From: Chara braunii
Taxonomy: Eukaryota > Streptophyta > Charophyceae > Charales > Characeae
Assembly (NCBI GenBank): GCA_003427395.1
Contig: BFEA01000298.1
Coordinates: 1,807,884-1,842,014, forward strand
Reading direction: 5' to 3'
DNA length: 34,131 nt
Part shown: one piece after another, positions 26,271 to 34,131 of the stretch
Layout: every line of letters starts with the position of its first letter
Position numbering within the stretch: position 1 is the first letter of the stretch
Program-made: the position numbers and the translations under genes
The notes under the pieces: generated by a model
What the model was told of the DNA's origin: nothing
Database searches by the model: none
The model's input: only the letters and a program-made list of their open reading frames with translations

Positions 26271-27873
26271 AGTACCGTTTTGTTTGCCTGCTATAGCACA
26301 TGTACCTTTTCCCAAGGCCTGCACTTGGTTGGCCTAGGCCGAGCCTCTTTTTTTTTTTTGCCTACCGGTACCTAGTTGTCTCCACACAACTTTTAGCTTG
26401 TTGTTGTTGACGTTCCTTGATGTTTTTTGTTGTGTTCATCTACAACCTCTCTGTTTTCAGCATCTAATTAGCTACAATCGCAGAAGTGGACCAGCCGAGG
26501 GCGTTTCCCGTTCGGTGTAGCATAGGGGGTACGTGAGGTATTACGCCTATATCGGACCCGCACGTGGACCGACATCTTGGGGGGCTGACGTCCCAAGTGC
26601 GACTCGTCGTGGGTCGACTAGGACGCATCCCACACGCCACACGCACACCACTATAAAGAATATAAAAATAAAAACACCCACCCACACGCACGTACATATA
26701 CATAGACAGAACGATACTGAACAACAACTCGACAACACTCCTCGTCCTTTAGTAGCCATCCATAATTCTCAGATGCGGAAATCGGATAGGCGTCGCATGA
26801 GAGACATAGTATAAAACCGTGCGGACGCAGGGCTTACTCATATCGACTCGCAATGCAAGCGTACGTAAGCGGTCGCAATGATGGCGTACTATGTAGTACC
26901 CATACTCATGCGATCATCGTTAATCTCGAGGGTCGCAGTCGACACTCAAGTGTCGGCTGACACATGCCTTGAGGGAATGATCTTTCGACACTGGACAACC
27001 GCCAAGTGTGGTTGAGAACCACACCCTCTTCTGCATCCTGCGGAGAGTGGGTGGTACACAGGTTCATACTTGTGGTGACAATCGTCTCTTATGGCCTTGG
27101 AAACCAGCTCCTTCACCTAGGGCATGCAGAGAAATCAAGGGGTTTGACTTTGACGGCTGTCACGGATTACAACGTCCAACCATAGAAACTTCTAAACAGC
27201 AAAGGCTTAAAAGGAAAAATCTTATTTCCTTCGAAAACATAATATGTTAACCCTTACGCACGGTCACTGTAGGCCGCACGAAACACTCAAGACATATATA
27301 TTCACATATATATAAAGGGTTATTAATATAGGACGATCACTTCTCGCAAGCACATCAAAGATTCAACCAAAAAGTCCATGCACTACACGGGGTTAACTTC
27401 AACCATTCTCTGCACTCACACCCCTTGCCTTTAGCCATATAAGTCTCACTCTTTGTCCAACTCTCAAAATAAAATACTCAGTACTTTTCTTTAAATGACC
27501 ATTCAAGTAAAGTCCGGACGAAAACACAACAAAACAATTCAAATCACGAGGCTAAAGCTTTCAGGTTGAGTGACAGGAGTAGATTGAAGTTGAATCGTAA
27601 ACCGACGAAAGCGGCAACCAACCTATTATCAGTGATAAGAGAAGGTGATCCTTGTAGGATCAAGCTGAATTTATTCCAGATCCTGAATCAAATGATCAAG
27701 ATGACCTGTAACACAAGACATGTCAATCCCCAAACTAAATCTATAAGTCAATGGGGAATAATCTCCATATCACGATGTCACTCAAAATCCTCCTAATTAA
27801 TTAAATCTGAATCTACCTTTAAGTAAGTGCCCCCAAAAAGGTAGACCCTGACAAAGTCTCCTCTATACAGAGT
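26271..27873. other. Gene-free, increasingly AT-rich stretch
   Basis: No supported gene. A T-run lies at 26349-26359. At 26645-26675 there is CACTATAAAGAATATAAAAAT, TATA-like but without a gene. CGACACTCAAGTGTCG at 26939-26954 is a perfect 6-bp hairpin, and TATATATAAAGGG occurs at about 27307. If the minus-strand PBS at 27874 is real, the left part of this stretch is the leader of that element, but no gag can be read on the minus strand. Confidence 0.4.
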
Positions 27874-27891
27874 GGATCCCCAGAATCGCCA
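27874..27891 (-). promoter_or_regulatory. Candidate minus-strand primer binding site
   Basis: On the minus strand TTTTAACA is followed by GG and TGGCGATTCTGGGGATCC. TGGCGAxTCT resembles the PBS of plant Tat/Ogre-type Ty3/gypsy elements (TGGCGACTCTGCTGGGGA). The preceding TAACA would be the LTR 3' end. The match is partial, so this is a candidate. Confidence 0.5.
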
Positions 27892-27913
27892 CCTGTTAAA
27901 ATATAATCTAATT

Positions 27914-28205
27914 TCGGCAGCGCTTCCCGTAGGAAAAATGTCCTTTCAGAATTTATATCAGCCCGAATATGAAAAGTGAAATAGTCTTTGACTTTTCAAG
28001 TTAAATTTCGTCTAATTCCTTGAATTAGCAAAAATTTGGACAACACTCCCTTTAGAAAATGAGACTTTCTAAATTTTTACTAAGTCGTATATAAATTTAG
28101 ACAAGTTGGACTTTGAAAGTCAAGATTTGACCTTTGACCAACTTCTTGGATTTGCAGAAACTTCGGCAGCGTTTCCCGTAGAGAAAGTAGCTTACTAAAA
28201 TTTAT
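27914..28205. repeat. Subrepeats of about 120 bp, TTCGGCAGCG type
   Basis: Three diverged units start near 27914, 28033 and 28157. The first and third share TTCGGCAGCG.TTCCCGTAG; the middle is degenerate (TTTGGACAACACTCCCTTTAG). Each is followed about 30 bases later by a TTYTAAAATTTATAC-like block. A further partial copy (TTCCGGCAGAGCTCCCTCAA) lies at about 30479. Similar 'cggcag...tccc' repeats occur, as I recall, in long LTR regions of plant Ty3/gypsy elements. Confidence 0.6.
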
Positions 28206-28500
28206 ACAAAGCCAAGTATAACAAATGATCACAGAAAATGCGGAAATTAACCTAAGTAAAATAAAATTAGCTCAGAAAATGCAGGAATTGAAACGGACTC
28301 TTATGGCTCTAGCACGTGGCGAGCAACTAAAACAGCTACCTATCAACTGAAACTCAGACTAAGTAGTAATCTCACTCAGCCACATGCAGGTCAAACCACA
28401 AAGGTAAGTACTCTCACCATCCCCAAAGTCAACTTAACAAACAATAGTTCGTAACCTTTCAATGATTCAAGCCCCTATACCCAAGTTACATAAGGCATAA

Positions 28501-28932
28501 AGCTATACCACCTAAACTTATGGGAACTTGCCTAGCTCAGCCATTGAATATACACAAATACAGGGCACAACAACTTTTCTCTTCTTTGGGCACATGACTA
28601 GGCCGCTCCTCTTGCCCTGAACTGTTTAAGTATCCAAATTATATATATCCGTCTGCCCTTAATCTTGTAAGATAGCATATGGCTGAACCGATCAACTTAG
28701 ATCGAGGTCCAACCTTCCCCTTCTTACCACAAGTTTATTCTTAATTAATACTCTCTTTAGTTATGATAAGCTATAGTCAGACCACCCAAACTTATGGAAT
28801 CCTGTCTGACCAGCCTGTTCATAGTAATATAGTAATAAAGTATAACCGAGTTATAACCTTCTGTTTCCATCATGTGCGAGGCGTTGGACCAAGATCACCC
28901 AAACTTATGGGAACATGTCCAGTCCGTCGCCT
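28501..28932. repeat. Conserved-loop hairpins 1-3
   Basis: Three copies of the loop CCACCCAAACTTATGGGAAC (slightly varied) are each bounded by a different but perfectly complementary stem: AGCTA/TAGCT (28501-28505, 28533-28537), GTCAGA/TCTGAC (28776-28781, 28805-28810) and TGGAC/GTCCA (28885-28889, 28917-28921). The third has an additional outer pair AGGCG/CGCCT (28879-28883, 28928-28932). Different stem sequences that still pair indicate that pairing, not sequence, is kept. Confidence 0.65.
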
Positions 28933-28993
28933 ATGTTTTCTTTTCAGAATAAAACAAGAACAAACTAATAAACATAAGAAAAACCAACACTGA

Positions 28994-29992
28994 ATTCGTG
29001 AAAACCTAACAAAACCACAAAACCTATTTTTTTTTTAAGAATGAAAAAATAAAAATCAAATTGTTATTTTTGACACATAAAAGAGAATGTTTTTAACTGT
29101 TTTCCGAGAAATGAGGCAAAAAAACGGGCAAAAAGTCAGTAGAAAATATTTTCGAGCAAAAAAAGTCAGTAGAGAATGTTTTTTTAAGAAATGTGGAAGA
29201 AAATATTTTCGAGCAAAAAACATGTTATAAGACTATAAATCGTTCTCAGTAGATTGACGAAAAACATAGCTCTAACAATACAATCTTTAAGGACAGGAAG
29301 GCGAACTCAAAAAATGTTAAAAAAAATCAGTTTCAGTGAATACTTATTTATAGAACTATAAGTCGTTTTCAGCAGTTTGGTAAAACGCAAACTCTATGAA
29401 AACTAGTTTAAAGAACTATAAATTAATATAATCCATTTTTACTTTAACTGTAAAAAAATTGTCAAAAAATATATGTTATGTAAAAGATAAATTCAAACAA
29501 CTTTTGCTTGGGAGACATCTTCAAATTCTTAGTCAACCATGATTTAAAATAAAAAAATACAAAAATATTTTAATAAAAAAATAAAAAAATACAAAAAAAT
29601 AATACATTCTTCCATGTATGCGAGAACATATTCAAGCGAACGTATTCGTGAAGAAGATAACATATGTGCGTGTTTAGGAAACCTCCGAATAGGTTCATCG
29701 AGCTAGCTACCTTATAGAACTATAAATATGATTTTTTGACATAAATAAAAATTGAGATATTTCGGTTCCTGAATTGACGGTGCTTTGCAAGGTAGTGACT
29801 TTTTGTAAAAAAAACTGTTTCTCTCCTCACTACTTCCAATGGTTCTGAAAAAAAATTTTTCTATTCGTTTTCTGCGGTTAATTTACATCATATATAATTT
29901 TTCTCCTGTAGGAGGGGTGAAAAACGTACTATCAGCATCTTCAAAATTTTTTGTTCAAACCTAACAATTTTTTTTGTTAGGTTTTCACGAAT
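28994..29992. mobile_element. 1-kb AT-rich element with 21-bp perfect terminal inverted repeats
   Basis: The ends 28994-29014 and 29972-29992 are perfect 21-bp reverse complements starting ATTCGTGAAAACCTAAC. The interior is AT-rich and non-coding, with internal repeats: TTATAGAACTATAA-like palindromes at about 29226, 29349, 29409 and 29713, and a duplicated GAAAATATTTTCGAGCAAAA block at about 29152 and 29197. A further CCTAACA at about 29959 makes a second hairpin with the right end. No clear target-site duplication flanks it. It is probably a non-autonomous DNA transposon; superfamily unknown. It splits the hairpin family. Confidence 0.7.
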
Positions 29993-30005
29993 CCTATGTA
30001 AGGCA

Positions 30006-30165
30006 ACCAAGCCATCCAAACTTGTGGAAAAATGCTTGGTCCCTGAGAAGTCGTTCAAAGTCTGCCCTCACAATTCAAAGCAACGAGACCACCCAAACTT
30101 ATGAGAACCTGTCTGGTCCTTTAGAGAATCCAAAATGAACATAGCACTTGACCCTCCAAACTTAT
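30006..30165. repeat. Conserved-loop hairpins 4-6
   Basis: Copy 4 has stem ACCAAGC/GCTTGGT (30006-30012, 30034-30040) around CATCCAAACTTGTGGAAAAAT. Copy 5 has ACGAGA/TCTGGT (30083-30088, 30112-30117; one mismatch) around CCACCCAAACTTATGAGAAC. Copy 6 (about 30147-30165) keeps the loop (CCTCCAAACTTATGGAGA) but no matching outer stem. Copies 4 and 5 continue the pattern of changing stems and constant loop. Confidence 0.6.
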
Positions 30166-30679
30166 GGAGACTCTCCGAGCCCTTAGTTGACCCGGTCAGA
30201 CACACTCAATACTGCCTTCCTCCCATCCTTCCCCCAGATGCAATCCCACAATCTGCTTTTCAATCAAACAATAAAACTGAAAGTGACATTGCACAATCAT
30301 TCTTTTATTTAGTCTGGTTTGTCATGAAAGTCAAATTGAAGGGTCAAAGTAGGGATGCATGGAGTATACTCAGTCAAAACACAATCAAGAATACAGATAG
30401 TGGGCTATAGCTAGGTTTATAGAGGGAAAATGAAATCTTTACCTTTCAGTTCCCTGCCTCCAGAAATCCTACTGAGTTCCGGCAGAGCTCCCTCAATAGG
30501 TGGGCAGACTCCCCACAGAGTCTTATTACTGTCCCACGGGTTACAATCCCGCCTACGGCCTTCCTCCCAGAACAGGACTAGCTTTAGACTGAGAAGGGAA
30601 GAAGGAGAGGATTTGAGCCGCTCAGATACAAGAATGGTGCACTCAGACTCGCGTGAGAGGGCCTTGGTTCCTTGACGCG

Positions 30680-31165
30680 CCTGAGGGCCCCACAATGGCG
30701 GCCAAAACAATGTGCTGCCGCTGATCCGATCGGAGCCAAATTGCTGGCCGTTGACTCCCTTACAACTCTCCCTTCGCAGGCTGATCATTCCCTCGAGTCG
30801 TGACGTCGTTCCCCTGGCTGAATCTCCGCTACGCAGCCTTAAGGAGCCTTTTATGGGTACTGCGCACCCCCGTGCTCTATTCAAGATGCAACCGCGAAAG
30901 CAAACAATAAAGCTCAGCAGCGCTCTGCAGGCTACCGAGTCCCCGCAATGGTGGCCAAATAACCCCGTAGGATGGCCAACTTTCAGTCAATACGCAACAC
31001 TAACAACACTTTGACGATCCTTCACTTGGCAGCAATAACCCTCCTGCAGAAGCTCGACTTTTCGCTTCAACTGTCGTACCTCTCCCTCTAACTAAGCTAT
31101 AGCCCTGCAGTTTACATAACATGTGTTCAAATAATGCACATGCCCGTGCTCTATTCGAAACACAA
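30680..31165. repeat. Diverged tandem duplication of about 250-280 bp
   Basis: CCCACAATGGCGGCCAAA (about 30690) recurs as CCCGCAATGGTGGCCAAA (about 30943), and GCACCCCCGTGCTCTATTC (about 30863) recurs as GCACATGCCCGTGCTCTATTC (about 31138). Many differences are C/T or A/G transitions, as expected from decay of methylated DNA. No gene is visible; translations match no family. The second copy crosses the proposed LTR right end, which argues that boundary is uncertain. Confidence 0.45.
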
Positions 31166-31929
31166 GATCAAAAACAGTAGATCCAACTGGAGGTTACACG
31201 TACAACAATTCACAAGTAATTTGAAGCAAATACTGAGACGAATTGCACAGGCAATCGTATCGAGCTCTCGACAGGCTGCACAGTCGGACCAGTAGTAGCA
31301 CAGTAACCTTTGAAAACGACGAGTCAGACAAAATTGAGAAAACAAATAATAGTTCAACTAACAACCGTTCAACGATCAACATCATCTCCTCTGATCTATG
31401 TGGGAGACAATTCCTTGATGTTGGAGACTCTACCCACCAGGAATAGCCACACAATGTCAACTCTCAGTTTATCCTGCACCGCCTGTTCCCAACGGTGAGC
31501 TCTCTTCTTTCTTTATAATTGCATGTGCCCCTGCGCCTACCTTACCAAAACTATCCCACAATTTAGAACCGTAGCTCCGCCTTCAGTCCACTTCATATTT
31601 CATATTGCTAGACTAAGTTCTATTGTGGTAAGCGCTCGCGACCCCTTCTCTCTCTCTCTCTCACCACACCTTACCAATTCTGCTTACTTCGGTTGTAGAC
31701 AGTCTTCATGGCGAGCCATGCCATGACGTCTATGGCGAATATGATGATTGAGCCATGATGGTGACCGCAACAACATGCACTGAGCGAGACAACGTTAGTA
31801 TCCATGGCTATCAATTCCAAAGGCAACGAACACCTCGACAAGCACGTGTAGCTGAACCGACTGAATTTCAACGGAAACCGGCTGCAAGATCGAAATCAGT
31901 CGCTGCTTTTATCGAGAAGTTAGAACAAA
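31166..31929. other. Gene-free stretch before the Ty3/gypsy fragment
   Basis: Only short frames without motifs. A short (CT)n run is at about 31650-31662. Sequence at 31740-31929 may be decayed Pol upstream of RNase H, but I cannot align it with confidence. Confidence 0.4.
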
Positions 31930-33307
31930 ATCAGAGTGCTGCAGCAAGATGACGACGATGGTTTACGTCTGCTTGAATATTACAGCAAACGCATGCCCAA
32001 CCACAAGGCTGCTTCCACTTACATGCGGGAACTCTATGCTTTGCGAGAGGCACTAGATCATTGGAAACACTACCTCTTGGGTCGTTTTTTCAAAGTGTTA
32101 TCATATCATGAGACTTTGAAATGGATCCAGACACAGATTAATCCATCAGTCACATTGACCCGCTGGCTACATGAGATTGATGTGTACGATTTTGAACTTA
32201 AGCACAAGAACGGGTTGTTACAGTCGCGTTGCGGATGCTTTGTCTCGCCATCCTGAGTACATGACTGACCTTGTGGGTTCCTATGATCTCCGTAAGAATT
32301 TGAAGGAGGAACTCATTAAGCATACTGCCAAGGACCCGGAATTCAGTCTCATCCTTGAGCAGACTCGGGCTGACCCTAGCAGTCAGCCTGATTTCCATGA
32401 ATGTAAGGGATTACTTTTCCGACGTTACGGAAAGCATGACTGACTATGTGTACCCAACCATGAGCAGATCCTTACTCACTTCTTGGACTTGGCTCATGGC
32501 CGGAGTGGACAGTTCGGTTTTGAAAAGATATATGAAAGTCTGCTGCAAAAGTTTGTATGGCCTGGAATGAAAGGAATAACACGAAAGTTCGTGGCTGAGT
32601 GTGAAGTCTGTCAACGCATCAAACCATCTTGGCAGAAGCGCTATGGGTTGCTGCATCCTCTTCCTATTCCTGATGACCCAGGTGAGTCTCTTCCATCGAC
32701 TTCACGGACATGGGGAAGAAAAGCAGAAATGGATATTCACAAATGATGGTGATCATTGACCGCTTTTCAAAGTTTCTAAATCTGATTCCATTACCATCTC
32801 ACGCCCCAACTGACCTTGTGATCAAGGAATTCCACAAATGGTACATTTTGCAGTGTGGGCCCCCGAAAACTCTTGTTAGTGACCGGGACACTAGGTTCAT
32901 AAGTGCAGAATGGAAGGACTTCACCTCCAAGGTTTATGACATGAAACTCAAGATGACATCTGATCGACATCCCAAAGCCAATAGACTAGCGGAGGAGATC
33001 AACCAGACTGTGATCCAACTTCTCCGAGCCTCAATTGTGCCTGATCAGAACTCTTGGGATGAGAAATTGCCGATCGTACAAGGGTTGTACAACAACTCCA
33101 TCCACTCCTCCACCGGGATGACACCTAACCGGCTGCATCTTGGATGGAACATCCACAATCCTCAATTTATTTGTTCCCTGAACAGCTGCCTGGCCTAATA
33201 CCTGGCCAGCGAGGCTACAACGCTAAGTATGATCGTTTGCTCAAAGTTGTTGTCGCAGCTATGGAGAAGCGACGCAGTGCCATGATTAAACATGCCAACA
33301 ACAAGGA
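31930..33307 (+). pseudogene. Ty3/gypsy RNase H-integrase fragment, frameshifted
   Basis: It starts inside RNase H (VLQQDDDDGLRLLEYYSKRM, then TYMRELYALREALDHWKHYL and the end motif ADALSRHPEYM after a frameshift near 32222). A stop at about 32441 and another shift follow. The integrase zinc finger (HGRSGQFG...FVWPGM...CEVCQRIKP, about 32495-32630) leads, after a shift near 32690, to the catalytic core: DFTDMGKK, LVSDRDTRF and RLAEEINQ give the three acidic residues. A last shift near 33190 leads into the C-terminal coil (AMIKHANNK). Coding similarity ends at about 33307, where AT-rich sequence begins. This is a different, more conventional lineage than the large element: RNase H connects straight to integrase without a PHD-like domain. 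Confidence 0.88.
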
Positions 33308-33520
33308 ATTCGTGAAAAGTGGACTGTTTTTTAAAACTGGACTTTACTATCTTTTGCATGCAAAAATAAAAAAATAATATTTTTTTGGGGAAACTAAAAG
33401 AAATCAGAAAAATGGTTAGACGAAAAAATAAAATAACTAAAACTTTAATAACATCCTTTCAACATTGTCAGATGCAAAGCAAATAAAATGTTTATTTCAT
33501 AAAATGTTGGACGCAAATGT
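33308..33520. other. AT-rich sequence interrupting the integrase
   Basis: It begins GAATTCGTGAAAA, the same 13 bases found at the left end of the 28994 element, and continues AT-rich with A/T runs. This may be the end of a related insertion in the integrase C-terminus. I could not find the opposite end (TTTTCACGAA) before the window finishes. Confidence 0.35.
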
Positions 33521-33972
33521 CATTTGTCATCAAGAAAGCAGGTGAAGTCCGACACTATACGTGGGTTGCATAGACAAGCCTTTTGTGCATTATACGATAC
33601 TGACCCCTGTCAAGCTAGAAAGAATTTCTCGAAAGGCCCTGTGCCAGAACTAAAGGTGGGGTGCATAAACAAACCTTCCCCGCTCTTAGATTGGTTGGCA
33701 ATGCTTGAAAGGACTTCTTGATTGAGGGGGGCAAAGGCGGAAGGGAGGGGATCGATGGTGGACCTTCACAGTGAGGGGGAAGACGGGGCCGAAGGGGGAC
33801 GGTGGATCCGGTGGGAGGAGAGTGGCGTGGACGGGGCGATAGGAGGGAGGACGACTTTTTGTTTCTGTCATTTTCGTAAAGTGCAAAAATAGTCGGTTGC
33901 CTGTCCGTCCCCCTAGGTCACCTTGTTTGTCGGGGCAGCTTGGTCGTGCAAGGACCAAAGAAGGTCCCAACA
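33521..33972. other. Gene-free stretch, purine-rich
   Basis: A diverged direct pair (GGGTTGCATAGACAAGCCTT at 33563-33582 and GGGGTGCATAAACAAACCTT at 33658-33677, 95 bp apart) is followed by a G/A-rich segment (33720-33850). No coding support. Confidence 0.4.
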
Positions 33973-33986
33973 AAATATATATGTGA

Positions 33987-34030
<44 letters not shown>

Positions 34031-34045
34031 TCACAAATATATATA
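33973..34045. repeat. AT-centred palindrome
   Basis: TGTGACGAT (33982-33990) and ATCGTCACA (34027-34035) are perfect reverse complements around a 36-base (AT)n core, with further TATATA pairing outside, about 70 bases in all. TGACGATATATATA recurs at 34118-34131 at the window edge, so another copy may start there. Confidence 0.8.
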
Positions 34046-34131
34046 ACAGTTTGTCACAGCCCCTCATTTGTTGTCCTCTTCTCCCTCTCTGCCTACGGTT
34101 TACCGGGCAGTTCTATTTGACGATATATATA

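Larger units (their letters stand above)
27894..31123 (-). repeat. Candidate long LTR with subrepeats and a nested insertion
   Basis: The segment starts TGTTA (27894) next to a PBS-like site. TAACA ending at 31123 gives a possible matching other end, so the LTR could be about 3.2 kb including a 1-kb nested element. The left end is better supported than the right. It is AT-rich, non-coding, and holds about 120-bp subrepeats, conserved-loop hairpins and a diverged duplication, listed separately. No second LTR is in the window to confirm it. The layout resembles long LTRs of plant Ty3/gypsy elements. Confidence 0.4.

Noticed and set aside
27566-28993. Short plus-strand frames in the AT-rich region
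   Set aside because: They lack motifs, and one runs through the conserved-loop hairpins, so repeats explain them.
30417-30884. 155-codon minus-strand frame
   Set aside because: It lies over the GGCAGAG subrepeat and the diverged tandem duplication; no family recognised and no matching frame in the second copy.
31755-31952. Possible Pol sequence directly upstream of the RNase H fragment
   Set aside because: The frame does not align with any RT or RNase H motif and is out of register with the RNase H frame that begins near 31930.
1-34131. tRNA genes, rRNA, CRISPR arrays, bacterial operons
   Set aside because: I saw no tRNA T-arm with a matching acceptor, no rRNA core, and no regularly spaced direct repeats with unique spacers; the content is eukaryotic retroelement DNA.

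Overview
This window looks like repeat-dense nuclear DNA from a streptophyte (a land plant or a charophyte alga). The evidence is a plant-type U6 snRNA sequence, an L1-type LINE, Ty3/gypsy chromovirus remains, large nested LTR elements, N gaps and abundant microsatellites. Species cannot be named from the sequence alone; a charophyte such as Chara is a guess. I see no intact host protein gene. Almost everything recognisable is a transposable element, and most copies are broken.

Layout. 1-3.95 kb: small repeats (36-bp inverted pair, fold-back units, two MITE-like copies about 115-120 bp long, a poly(A) tract between 12-bp direct repeats) and the 3' tail of a LINE. 3.95-4.25 kb: a U6 snRNA copy followed directly by another LINE 3' tail, probably a U6/LINE chimera. 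4.25-10.14 kb: a near full-length L1-type LINE with a long frameshifted ORF1 and an ORF2 that keeps the endonuclease and C-terminal zinc knuckle but has lost its reverse transcriptase. 10.2-11.76 kb: unassigned sequence with a CT microsatellite.

11.76-25.13 kb: a Ty3/gypsy-type LTR retrotransposon with LTRs of at least 2.3 kb. Its order is LTR, initiator-Met-type PBS, Gag, protease, RT, RNase H, a PHD-finger-like zinc domain, integrase, then three unrecognised ORFs, an N gap and the LTR. Gag-Pol carries many stops and frameshifts plus damaged protease and RT catalytic boxes. The LTRs carry a conserved inverted-repeat CCAAT/TATA promoter and an unexplained internal ORF. The element appears to sit inside the LTR of an older minus-strand chromovirus (25.13-26.27 kb: LTR part, PPT, chromodomain, integrase C-terminus).

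26.3-31.1 kb: AT-rich DNA without genes. It includes a candidate minus-strand LTR (PBS at 27.87 kb) holding about 120-bp subrepeats, a dispersed family of hairpins with a conserved loop and changing but still paired stems, and a 1-kb terminal-inverted-repeat insertion. 31.93-33.31 kb: a broken plus-strand Ty3/gypsy RNase H-integrase fragment. 33.3-34.13 kb: AT-rich and G-rich sequence ending in an AT-centred palindrome.

The most interesting items are the PHD-like finger between RNase H and integrase, the hairpin family with compensatory stems, the U6/LINE junction and the post-integrase ORFs. All assignments come from reading motifs by eye; no database search was possible.
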